In this document: positions 52,891 to 60,446 of the stretch, one piece after another
How the letters are laid out: every line of letters begins with the position of its first letter
Position numbering within the stretch: position 1 is the stretch's first letter
Assembly (NCBI GenBank): GCA_030065095.1
Contig: JASJDP010000017.1
Span: forward strand, 1-64,000
Origin: Rhodobacter sp.
Lineage (GTDB): Bacteria > Pseudomonadota > Alphaproteobacteria > Rhodobacterales > Rhodobacteraceae
Length of the DNA stretch: 64,000 nt
Direction of reading: 5' to 3'
The notes under the pieces: model-generated
Database searches by the model: none
Told to the model about the DNA's origin: nothing
Seen by the model: the letters and a program-made list of their open reading frames with translations, nothing else
Program-made: the position numbers and the translations under genes

Positions 52891-54432
52891 TCAACCGCGG
52901 CGCAAACTGCGGCGGATGTCGGATAGCGGGAGACCGCCGAGCAGGTGGGCCGCCGCAAAGTAGACGGTACCTCCAAGTGTGACCAGCAGCGCCAGCGCAA
53001 CGTAGCGGAGCGCGCCCGGGGCGAAATAGGGCGCGAACGCCAGCGCGGCGGCCCAAAGGGCGAAACCCATCAGCGCCGAGGCCAGCAGGATGCGCCAAAT
53101 GCGGTGGTGAAAGCGGTCGTCGATCAGCGCGGCCTCTCCCAGCCGGCGCGAGCCATGCCAAAGCAGTGCGACCATGGCCCAGGCGGCAAGCGTCGTGCCG
53201 ACGGCGGCGGCGACATAGCCGATCACCGGCGCAAGGCCGATGGCGGCGACGGCGTTCACCACCATGGCTGCAAGCGCAAAGTAGAACGGCGTTTTGGTGT
53301 CTTCACGGGCAAAATACAGCGGCTGCAGAACCTTTTGCAGCACGAATGCGGGCAGGCCGAGGCCGTAGATCGCCAGCGCGAGCGCCGTGGCGAGCGTGTC
53401 CTCGGATCCAAAGGCGCCGCGCTGAAACAGGACACCGACCAGTGGCACGGGGATCACGACGAGCGCGACGGCAGCGGGAACGGTCAGCGCCAGGCTAATC
53501 TCGGCGGCGCGATTGAAGGCATAGCGGCCGCCTGCCGTGTCCTCGGCTCTCAGTCTGCGCGAGAGGTCGGGCAACAGCACCACGCCGACCGCGATGCCGA
53601 CGACACCGAGCGGCAGTTGGTACAGCCGGTCGGCGACGCTGAGCCAGACGATGGCGCCGTCGAAGAAGCTGGCAACCTGGCGGCCGATCAGCAGGTTGAC
53701 CTGCACGACCCCGCCCGCCAGCGCGGCGGGGGCGGCGATGACGGCAAGGCGCCTGAGGTCGGGGCTGAGGCGCGGCCGGGTGAAGCGAAGGCGGAATCCG
53801 GCGCGGGCGGCCGCGGACCAGACCAGCGCAAGCTGGGCGATGCCGGCGATCGGGACCGTCCAGGCGAGCGTATCGCCAAGCGGCCAGCCCAGGCCGACGG
53901 CGGCCGTAATCGCCGCGATGAACAGCACGTTCAACAGCACCGGCGCCGCCGCAGCGGCAGCAAAGCGGCCGGTGGCGTTCAATAGCCCCGACAGCAGCGC
54001 GGCAAGCGAGATGAACAGAATGTAGGGAAAGGCGATGCGGCCATAGCTGGTGGCCAGATCGAACCGGTCATCGCCCAGAAAGCCGCCCGCCATCGCCAGA
54101 ACCAGCCAGGGCATGGCGAAAAGCGCGATGACGGTAAAGGCGATCAAAACGGTGGCAAGGCCGGAAAACGCGTCCTGCGCAAAACGCTCCGGGTCCTCAT
54201 GGCCTTCGAGCTTCTTCGAGAACATCGGGACGAAGGCCATGTTGAACGCCCCTTCGGCAAAGAAGCGGCGGAACATATTCGGAAGCGCGAAGGCAATCAG
54301 AAACGCCTCTGCCACCGGGCCCGCGCCCAGGAAGGCGACGATCAGGATATCGCGGACGAAGCCAAGGACACGGCTTGCCATGGTCCAGACGCCGACGGTG
54401 AAAAACCCGGCCATCAGGCGGATCGGTTTCAA
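52891..54432 (-). CDS. murJ: Lipid II flippase MurJ
   Basis: A 513-residue MOP-superfamily protein with 14 hydrophobic segments. MKPIRLMAGFFTVGVWTMAS, then SRVLGFVRDILIVAFLG and NMFRRFFAEGAFNMAFVPMF, are hallmarks including the central-cavity arginines. It moves lipid II across the inner membrane. The start is TTG at 54432, agreeing with the usual MKPIRL terminus. In related genomes glnD is commonly next to murJ; here about 6 kb with a lysozyme, repeats, an AbrB protein and a dehalogenase lies between. Confidence 0.95.
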   Translation of the reverse strand: MKPIRLMAGFFTVGVWTMASRVLGFVRDILIVAFLGAGPVAEAFLIAFALPNMFRRFFAEGAFNMAFVPMFSKKLEGHEDPERFAQDAFSGLATVLIAFTVIALFAMPWLVLAMAGGFLGDDRFDLATSYGRIAFPYILFISLAALLSGLLNATGRFAAAAAAPVLLNVLFIAAITAAVGLGWPLGDTLAWTVPIAGIAQLALVWSAAARAGFRLRFTRPRLSPDLRRLAVIAAPAALAGGVVQVNLLIGRQVASFFDGAIVWLSVADRLYQLPLGVVGIAVGVVLLPDLSRRLRAEDTAGGRYAFNRAAEISLALTVPAAVALVVIPVPLVGVLFQRGAFGSEDTLATALALAIYGLGLPAFVLQKVLQPLYFAREDTKTPFYFALAAMVVNAVAAIGLAPVIGYVAAAVGTTLAAWAMVALLWHGSRRLGEAALIDDRFHHRIWRILLASALMGFALWAAALAFAPYFAPGALRYVALALLVTLGGTVYFAAAHLLGGLPLSDIRRSLRRG

Positions 54433-54513
54433 GGTGGTGTCGTCCTGCTCTTCTCGGTCTTTGCAGCGAGTTTAGCCGGTCGAGGCCGCGACGGATAGGG
54501 CGCGGCACGGCGA

Positions 54514-55362
54514 ATGCCGCGATCAATGAAATATCAAGACAATGGACGTTATTTCTGGCCTGTGACGCAGTCTCAGAATGAGAGCCGAGTGGGTCGGACG
54601 CGGTACTTCCTTGCGGTCTTGGCATATGCTCTGTCAGGCCTCGGCGCCTGGGCGTCGGACGGATTGGTCCCGCCGCCGCGGCAAGAGCCGTTGACGGCCG
54701 CACGGGCGCCGCTGATCGTGTTGCAGCCCGCCGCGCCCGGCATCGCGGCGCGCGGCAGCCTCGGCAGCCTGTTTGCGGGCCGGCAGGGGACAAGTCTGTT
54801 CGCGCCCGTGCCAAGGCTCCGGACCTCGCCACTGGGGCCGGCCGGGCGAGGCGCCGGGGCACAAATTGCCAGCTTGCGGCGTCTGATCGGTCAGGCCGAA
54901 GCCGGCTCGAAAGGGTACGATGCGGTTCAGCATGGCGCCGCGGTCCCGCCAGCCAGGCGTCCGACACAGCTGACGCTGGCCGAAATCTATCAATGGATCG
55001 ATGAAACGCCGGGCCAGCCGCATGCGATCGGCCGGTATCAGTTCATTCCGGAAACGCTGCGCCGTCTGGCCGCCCGGGCGGGCCTCGATGCGCAGACAGT
55101 GTTCTCGCCGGATGTGCAGGACCGGCTCGCCAACCTGCTGCTGGACGAGGCCGGTCTGGACGCGTTCAGCCGCGGCGGGATCGGGCGGCATGCCTTCATG
55201 CACAACCTCGCCAAGATCTGGGCGGGTCTGCCGACCGCGTCCGGGCTGTCGTACTACCATGGATATGCCGGGAACCGCGCCACCATGACCTGGGCGCATT
55301 TCGACCTCGAAATGGCGCGCATCTTTCCTCGGCAAAGCGCGCAGGAAACCGAAGCGCATTAG
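54514..55362 (+). CDS. Exported lysozyme-like (GH104-type) protein
   Basis: Up to 282 residues. A signal segment (RYFLAVLAYALSGLGAWA) is followed by a proline-rich linker and a C-terminal domain from about residue 125. That domain resembles phage-type lysozyme: LIGQAEAGSKGYDAV with a likely catalytic Glu, TLAEIYQWIDE, AIGRYQFIPETLRRLA and LANLLLDEAGL. It probably cuts peptidoglycan outside the cytoplasm. The start is unclear: 54514 and 54526 are ATG, but GTG 54589 gives the neatest signal peptide. It is divergent from murJ, with a repeat copy downstream. Confidence 0.78.
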   Translation: MPRSMKYQDNGRYFWPVTQSQNESRVGRTRYFLAVLAYALSGLGAWASDGLVPPPRQEPLTAARAPLIVLQPAAPGIAARGSLGSLFAGRQGTSLFAPVPRLRTSPLGPAGRGAGAQIASLRRLIGQAEAGSKGYDAVQHGAAVPPARRPTQLTLAEIYQWIDETPGQPHAIGRYQFIPETLRRLAARAGLDAQTVFSPDVQDRLANLLLDEAGLDAFSRGGIGRHAFMHNLAKIWAGLPTASGLSYYHGYAGNRATMTWAHFDLEMARIFPRQSAQETEAH

Positions 55363-55371
55363 GTGGCTTAG

Positions 55372-55602
55372 GGCCTGGAGCGGACGCTCGCAATCTGTCC
55401 TTAGGCGCGGGATCAAGGCCGAAGGCCGCCGCGCCATCGCCGACCCGCCCCGGAGGGGAGGCGATTTTCTGCCGGCGCGTATTGTACTAAGGTCGTTCGG
55501 ACTTTGCCGGGATAAATCGAGCCGTTCACAAGTCTGGGTCGCCTCCCCGCGGGTCGGCGATAGCGTGGCTCCTCAAGAAAATACAACGTCCGCTCCGGGC
55601 CA
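55372..55602 (-). repeat. Dispersed palindromic repeat, copy C (full)
   Basis: A full 231-bp copy in opposite orientation to copies A, B and D. GGCCTGGAGCGGACGCTCG opens it on the plus strand and CGTCCGCTCCGGGCC closes it, so the two ends here are near-perfect inverted repeats. Both GC arms and the conserved block CGAGCCGTTC plus GATAAATC are present. It starts nine bases after the lysozyme stop and ends about 45 bases from the AbrB-type stop, probably touching both 3' ends. Confidence 0.9.
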
Positions 55603-55646
55603 AGACCTGACATCACGGTCCACCCCAAGACTGTCCCGTCCCGGGC

Positions 55647-56723
55647 CTATGCCCCGAAGTGACGGCTCTTGGCGATCCAGCCAACCATCAGCACCGTGAA
55701 GGATATGCGGTAAAGGTGATGTGCGGCGACGATAACCGGGCTGACCTGCAGGCTGAGCGCGATCAATCCCATCTCGGTCACACCTCCGGGCGCGTAGCTG
55801 ATAAACAGCGCGTCGAACGGAACCGGCAGCCATAACGCCAGCGCGGCGGCGAAGGCGAAGCCGAGGCTCAACATCAGCGCAACGCTGAGAAGACCCAAGC
55901 CGAAAGTCCGCCCCAGCAGCCCAGCCGAGACCGAGGAAAACTGGGCGCCGAGGCCGGCCCCGATGACAAGCTGCGCGAGGTTCAGCAGCCATTGCGGCGA
56001 GACGGCCGAAGCGAGCCCCAGGACATGGACCGCGGCGCTGAGCAGCAGCGCGCCCATCAACTGTCCCGCCGGAATGCGCAAGGCCAAGCCGAGCGGCGCA
56101 CCGATGGCCGCCAGCGCGACGATCAGGGCAATGTCGGCAGCGCCCGCCGGGGCGGACGCAAAGCTCTGCCCCGCGGCGCTGCCCACCGCGATGCCGTTCC
56201 AAAGCAGAAACAGGGCGGGCACCGTAACCACGACGATGATGATGCGGGCGAAATGCTGCACGGTCAGAATGCGCACGTCACCGCCGGCCTGCTCGCCCAG
56301 AGTGATCGCCTCGACCAGACCGCCGGGCATTGCGGCGAAAAGGGCGGTGGGCCTGTCGTAACGGCCGATGCGGCGGAACAACAGATAGACCAGCGCATGC
56401 GCCAACATCACGAACAGGCTCAGACCGATCAGCGACGGCCAGAGCGAGGGAAGCGCCTGCAGAAGATCCGGCGTGAAGGTCGCGCCGATCATCGCGCCGA
56501 TCACGGCGATGAAGGCGTAGCGGAGCGGTCTGGGGAAGGCGACGGCGCGGGATTTGGTGCTGGAGACCCACATCGCGTAGGCGGCCGAAACGATCAGGCT
56601 GCCGATCAGGAAGGGCATGGGAAACCCAAGTGCCGACGCCGCGGCGCCACCGGCCAGTGCCCCGGCCAGAAGACCGGTGATTTCGGGCCAGTTCGTGGGG
56701 ATCGTCGGGACACGGGGCTTCAT
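55647..56723 (-). CDS. AbrB-type (PF05145) polytopic membrane protein
   Basis: A 358-residue protein with ten hydrophobic segments in two similar halves. Each half contains a broken-helix motif: ALFAAMPGGLVEAITLGEQ in the first and FISYAPGGVTEMGLIALSL in the second. The family is often misnamed a transcription regulator or ammonia monooxygenase; it is a predicted transporter of unknown substrate. It is divergent from the reductive dehalogenase across 108 bp, suggesting it could carry its substrate or product, which is inference. Confidence 0.87.
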   Translation of the reverse strand: MKPRVPTIPTNWPEITGLLAGALAGGAAASALGFPMPFLIGSLIVSAAYAMWVSSTKSRAVAFPRPLRYAFIAVIGAMIGATFTPDLLQALPSLWPSLIGLSLFVMLAHALVYLLFRRIGRYDRPTALFAAMPGGLVEAITLGEQAGGDVRILTVQHFARIIIVVVTVPALFLLWNGIAVGSAAGQSFASAPAGAADIALIVALAAIGAPLGLALRIPAGQLMGALLLSAAVHVLGLASAVSPQWLLNLAQLVIGAGLGAQFSSVSAGLLGRTFGLGLLSVALMLSLGFAFAAALALWLPVPFDALFISYAPGGVTEMGLIALSLQVSPVIVAAHHLYRISFTVLMVGWIAKSRHFGA

Positions 56724-56831
56724 GCGTCCTCTGTGCGCCGATGCGGCGGGGGCCGCAAGCCGACACGTGTCCGAATGCCGTGTTGATGTTTGCGGACGGG
56801 TCTTTCACCATGGCTTCGAGGGGAGCACCGC

Positions 56832-59800
56832 ATGACCGTCCGTTTCTTTTCCGACAAGCACAGACCGGTGCATCTGGGCCCCTACCCGCTGGAACGTTTG
56901 GTACGGGGCCAGATGCCGGATTTGTCCGCGGTACCGCCGACGCAACCGCTCAGCTTCCGGCGCGGGAACGCGCCCTCGTCGATCGTCAACGCGATGGGCG
57001 AATACCAGGCGATGATGGACGCGATCCGCGACGGGCTGGTCAACAAGACCCGCGCGGTCTGTCCCGAGGACCCGCAGGACCGGGCGGACCACCTCAAGGC
57101 ATTTGGCTATTTCTCGGATGCCTCGATGGTGGGGATCGGCCCGCTGCCCGAGGCGGCGCTGCTGGCCGAACCGTACCGGAATCCCGATATCGACCGGTTG
57201 GCGCAGGATTTGCGCACGCGGCAGACCAAGACGCTGGCCTCCGGTATCGACATGATCATGGCCGATCTGAAGGACTCGATGCAGGCTCCGCCTTCGACCA
57301 TTGCCGGGCATGCCCATGCCGTCGTGTTCCTCTACGAGATGCCGCGCGATCCGCGCCCCGGCGAACGGGGCTGCGACTGGCTGGAGGACGCGCAGGCGCA
57401 CCGCGCCTGCCTGCGCGCAACCGAAACGGCGGTGGTGCTGGCGAACTACATCCGGCTTCTGGGCTGGGACGCCAAGGCGCACTCGGCGACAAGCTCGGAT
57501 GTGGATCTGAACCGGCTGACCGTGGCTGCGGGTCTGGCCACGGTCGAAGACGGGCGGCTGGCGGCCCCCTATCTGGGCGAGAGGTTCGGCGTGGCCGCGC
57601 TGACCACGGATTTCCCCCTGGCCCATGACGGGGCGCTGGCGCCGCTGGTCAAGCAGCCGTGGTTCCGGACCAGGGGGCCGGCCTGGTGGGTCGGCGCCGG
57701 GTTCCGCCGGTCGGCGCTGAACGGCGATCCCTTCGCGCGGCGCGACTTTGCCGACGGACCGCACCCCTTCGAGACGCTGAAGCGGGTTGAGACGCCCACG
57801 ACCTATATCGACGAGCCGAACGTGGCACGGGTACCGAAACGGGCGGACATGTTCGCGCGCGCCCAGTTCGGCGACATGGGCAAGGCCAATCAGGAAGCGG
57901 CGAAGGGTGGCTACTATGCCCGCAAGGCCGCGCCGTCGATGGCGCAACGGCGCATGCTGGGGGCCTTCGTTCTGCTACAGGACGGCGCGCCGGAAGCCGT
58001 GGAGGGGCCACGGGATGCGGAGACAAACGCGCTGAACGTCAAGGCGGCGAGCTATTTCCTCGGCATCGATGCGGTGGGGATCTCGCGGTGTCCGGACTGG
58101 ACCTGGTACAGCCATGACGCCACCGGGGCCGTGCTGGACCCGCCGCACGACCAAGCGATTTCGATGATCGTCGACCAGGGCTACGAGACCATGGAGGGCG
58201 CCAGCGGCGACGACTGGATCTCGGTCGCGCAGTCGATGCGCGCCTACCTGCGGTTTTCGCTGCTGGGCGGGGTGATCGCCAAGCAGATCCGCAATCTGGG
58301 CTATGCCGCCAAGGCGCACACGGTGCTGGACGGCGAGGTGCTGCAGCCGCCCCTGCTGCTGCTGAGCGGACTTGGAGAGGTCAGCCGCATCGGCGAGGTG
58401 ATCCTGAACCCGTTCCTGGGCCCGCGGTTGAAATCCGGGGTGGTGACGACCGACATGCCCCTGGCGCACGACAAGCCTGTCGATTTCGGCCTGCAGGCGT
58501 TTTGCGAAGCCTGCAACAAATGCGCGCGCGAATGCCCGTCCGGTGCAATCACGGCCGGGCCGAAGCTGATGTTCAACGGCTACGAGATCTGGAAATCCGA
58601 CAGCCAGAAATGCGCCACCTACCGGATCACCACGGCGGGCGGGGCGATGTGCGGGCGCTGCATGAAGACCTGCCCGTGGAACCTGGAGGGGCTGTTCGCA
58701 GAAAAGCCGTTCCGCTGGGCGGCGATGAAGATGCCAAAGGCGGCGCCTTTGCTGGCGCGGCTGGATGACCGGGTGGGCAACGGCGGCCTGAACCCGGTCA
58801 AGAAATGGTGGTGGGATATCGAGCTTTATGAGGATGGTGGCTACAAGCCCGCGCGTCAGCCGGTGAACGCGCGCGATCTGCAGACCGATCTGGACCTGAG
58901 ATACGAAGACCAGACGCTCGCGGTCTATCCCGCGCCGCTGGCGCCGCATCCCTGGCCCTACCCCTTCCCCATGGACCGCGAGGCCGGGATCGAGGCCTAT
59001 CAGGCGCTGGTGACTGCGGAAGAGTACCAGGACCGGCTCAGGCGCGGCGATGACAGTGTCGTGCACCGCTACGCCGCTGCGGGCGAAAGCCCGGTTCTGC
59101 GGGTCGAGGTGACGAAGGCCGAGAGGATGACGGCGGATGTGACCAAGTACGAATTCCGCGCGCTGGACGGCACCGACTTACCCGCGTGGGAGGCAGGGGC
59201 GCATCTGGATATCGTGGTCGCTCCCGAATTCTTGAGGCAATACTCGATGTCGGGCGATCCCGCGGACCGGTCGGTCTATCAGATCGGCGTTCTGCGCGAG
59301 GATGACGGACGCGGCGGGTCGAAGCTGTTGCACCGGATCTTCAGCGAGGGCCGCAAGGTGTTCCTCTCGCGCCCGATCAACCATTTCCCGCTGGACGAGA
59401 CGGCGGCGAAAACCTTTCTGATGGGTGGCGGCATCGGGATCACGCCGATGATCGCCATGGCGCACCGGCTGCACCGCCTCGGCGCCGAGTTCGAGATGCA
59501 CTATTCGATCACGTCGCGGGATCGGGGCGGGTATCTGGAGGATCTGGCGGCGGCGCCCTGGGCCGGGCGGGTGACATGCCATGTCTCGGACGAGGGCACC
59601 CGCGCCGATCTGGACGCCGTCCTGCAGGGCTATCGGGACGGCTGGCATGTCTACACCTGCGGACCGGACCGGTATATGACCGGTGTGATCGAGGCGGCCG
59701 AGAGGCAGGGCTTTCCCGAAGACGCCCGGCATCTGGAATATTTCTCGGTGCCCGAGGTGCCGGACTACGTGAACCACGAGTTCACGCTGACGCTCGCGAA

Positions 59801-60041
59801 AACCGGCAAGTCTTTCGTGATCCCGCCGGACAAGTCGGCGACCGACGTTTTGGCCGAAAACGGCATCCACGTGGACGTAAAATGCTCGGACGGCATCTGC
59901 GGTGTGTGCAAATGCGGGCTTGTGTCGGGTGAGGTCGAGCACCGGGATTTCGTGCTGTCCAGAAAGCAGCGAGAAGGCGCGATCATCCTGTGCCAGTCCC
60001 GCGCCGCCGAGCCGGATGGCGAGATTGTCGTCGATCTTTAG
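56832..60041 (+). CDS. Self-sufficient reductive dehalogenase (RdhA fused to FMN/NAD/[2Fe-2S] reductase)
   Basis: 1069 residues. Residues 1-550 match the cobalamin-binding body of catabolic, non-respiratory RdhA (NpRdhA/BhbA type), with the conserved tyrosine region NLGYAAKA (Tyr491). Two ferredoxin clusters follow: Cys558-561-564-568 and Cys594-607-610-614. From about 735 a phthalate-dioxygenase-reductase-like module has the FMN motif RQYSMSG, the NAD loop GGGIGITPM and a plant-type [2Fe-2S] site (Cys1018, 1023, 1026, 1054). No Tat signal and no rdhB, so it should be cytosolic and take electrons from NAD(P)H directly. It is expected to remove halogen from brominated or chlorinated phenolics. 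GAGGGGAG precedes the ATG. Confidence 0.93.
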   Translation: MTVRFFSDKHRPVHLGPYPLERLVRGQMPDLSAVPPTQPLSFRRGNAPSSIVNAMGEYQAMMDAIRDGLVNKTRAVCPEDPQDRADHLKAFGYFSDASMVGIGPLPEAALLAEPYRNPDIDRLAQDLRTRQTKTLASGIDMIMADLKDSMQAPPSTIAGHAHAVVFLYEMPRDPRPGERGCDWLEDAQAHRACLRATETAVVLANYIRLLGWDAKAHSATSSDVDLNRLTVAAGLATVEDGRLAAPYLGERFGVAALTTDFPLAHDGALAPLVKQPWFRTRGPAWWVGAGFRRSALNGDPFARRDFADGPHPFETLKRVETPTTYIDEPNVARVPKRADMFARAQFGDMGKANQEAAKGGYYARKAAPSMAQRRMLGAFVLLQDGAPEAVEGPRDAETNALNVKAASYFLGIDAVGISRCPDWTWYSHDATGAVLDPPHDQAISMIVDQGYETMEGASGDDWISVAQSMRAYLRFSLLGGVIAKQIRNLGYAAKAHTVLDGEVLQPPLLLLSGLGEVSRIGEVILNPFLGPRLKSGVVTTDMPLAHDKPVDFGLQAFCEACNKCARECPSGAITAGPKLMFNGYEIWKSDSQKCATYRITTAGGAMCGRCMKTCPWNLEGLFAEKPFRWAAMKMPKAAPLLARLDDRVGNGGLNPVKKWWWDIELYEDGGYKPARQPVNARDLQTDLDLRYEDQTLAVYPAPLAPHPWPYPFPMDREAGIEAYQALVTAEEYQDRLRRGDDSVVHRYAAAGESPVLRVEVTKAERMTADVTKYEFRALDGTDLPAWEAGAHLDIVVAPEFLRQYSMSGDPADRSVYQIGVLREDDGRGGSKLLHRIFSEGRKVFLSRPINHFPLDETAAKTFLMGGGIGITPMIAMAHRLHRLGAEFEMHYSITSRDRGGYLEDLAAAPWAGRVTCHVSDEGTRADLDAVLQGYRDGWHVYTCGPDRYMTGVIEAAERQGFPEDARHLEYFSVPEVPDYVNHEFTLTLAKTGKSFVIPPDKSATDVLAENGIHVDVKCSDGICGVCKCGLVSGEVEHRDFVLSRKQREGAIILCQSRAAEPDGEIVVDL

Positions 60042-60170
60042 GCCCGCCAGTTCCTGACCGGAATCGGCGGTGGTTCGCGCGGTCCGTCGGCGAGCAACAA
60101 TCGGGGCGGATTGTGTGCCGATGCGGCCAAGGCCGGATGTGTTTTACCGGAACCGCGTTCAACCGGTTTT

Positions 60171-60401
60171 GGCCTTGAGCGGACGTTGCCGGTTAAGTGA
60201 TGAGCCGCGCCATCGCCGACCCGCGGGGAGGCGACCCGGACCTTCGAGCGGCTCGATTTATCCAAGCAAAGTCCGAACGACCTCAATTCAGTGCGCACCG
60301 TCAGGAATTCGCCTCCCCTTCGGGGCGGGTCGGCGATGGCGCGGCGGCCTACGGCCTTGATTCCGCGCCTGAATACTGGTTGCGAACGGCGGCTCCAAGC
60401 C
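60171..60401 (+). repeat. Dispersed palindromic repeat, copy D (full)
   Basis: A full 231-bp copy: left end GGCCTTGAGCGGACGTTGCC, left arm with CCATCGCCGACCCGCGGGGA, conserved block CGGCTCGATTTATCC, right arm with CGGGTCGGCGATGGCGCGG, right end GGCTCCAAGCC. It lies in the 405-bp gap between the convergent dehalogenase and glnD genes, in inverted orientation to copy C. The rest of the gap (60042-60170, 60402-60446) shows no gene. Confidence 0.9.
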
Positions 60402-60446
60402 ATTCCCGGCCGTGCGACCACAACAGCCCTCGTCCGCCCAAAACCT

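Noticed and set aside
56832-60041. Respiratory (organohalide-respiring) reductive dehalogenase
   Set aside because: There is no Tat signal and no RdhB-type membrane anchor. The fused NAD/FMN reductase points to the catabolic cytosolic type.
55372-60401. Reading the dehalogenase module as a composite transposon
   Set aside because: The bracketing repeats carry no transposase, and no target-site duplication was visible. Only the bracketing itself is claimed.
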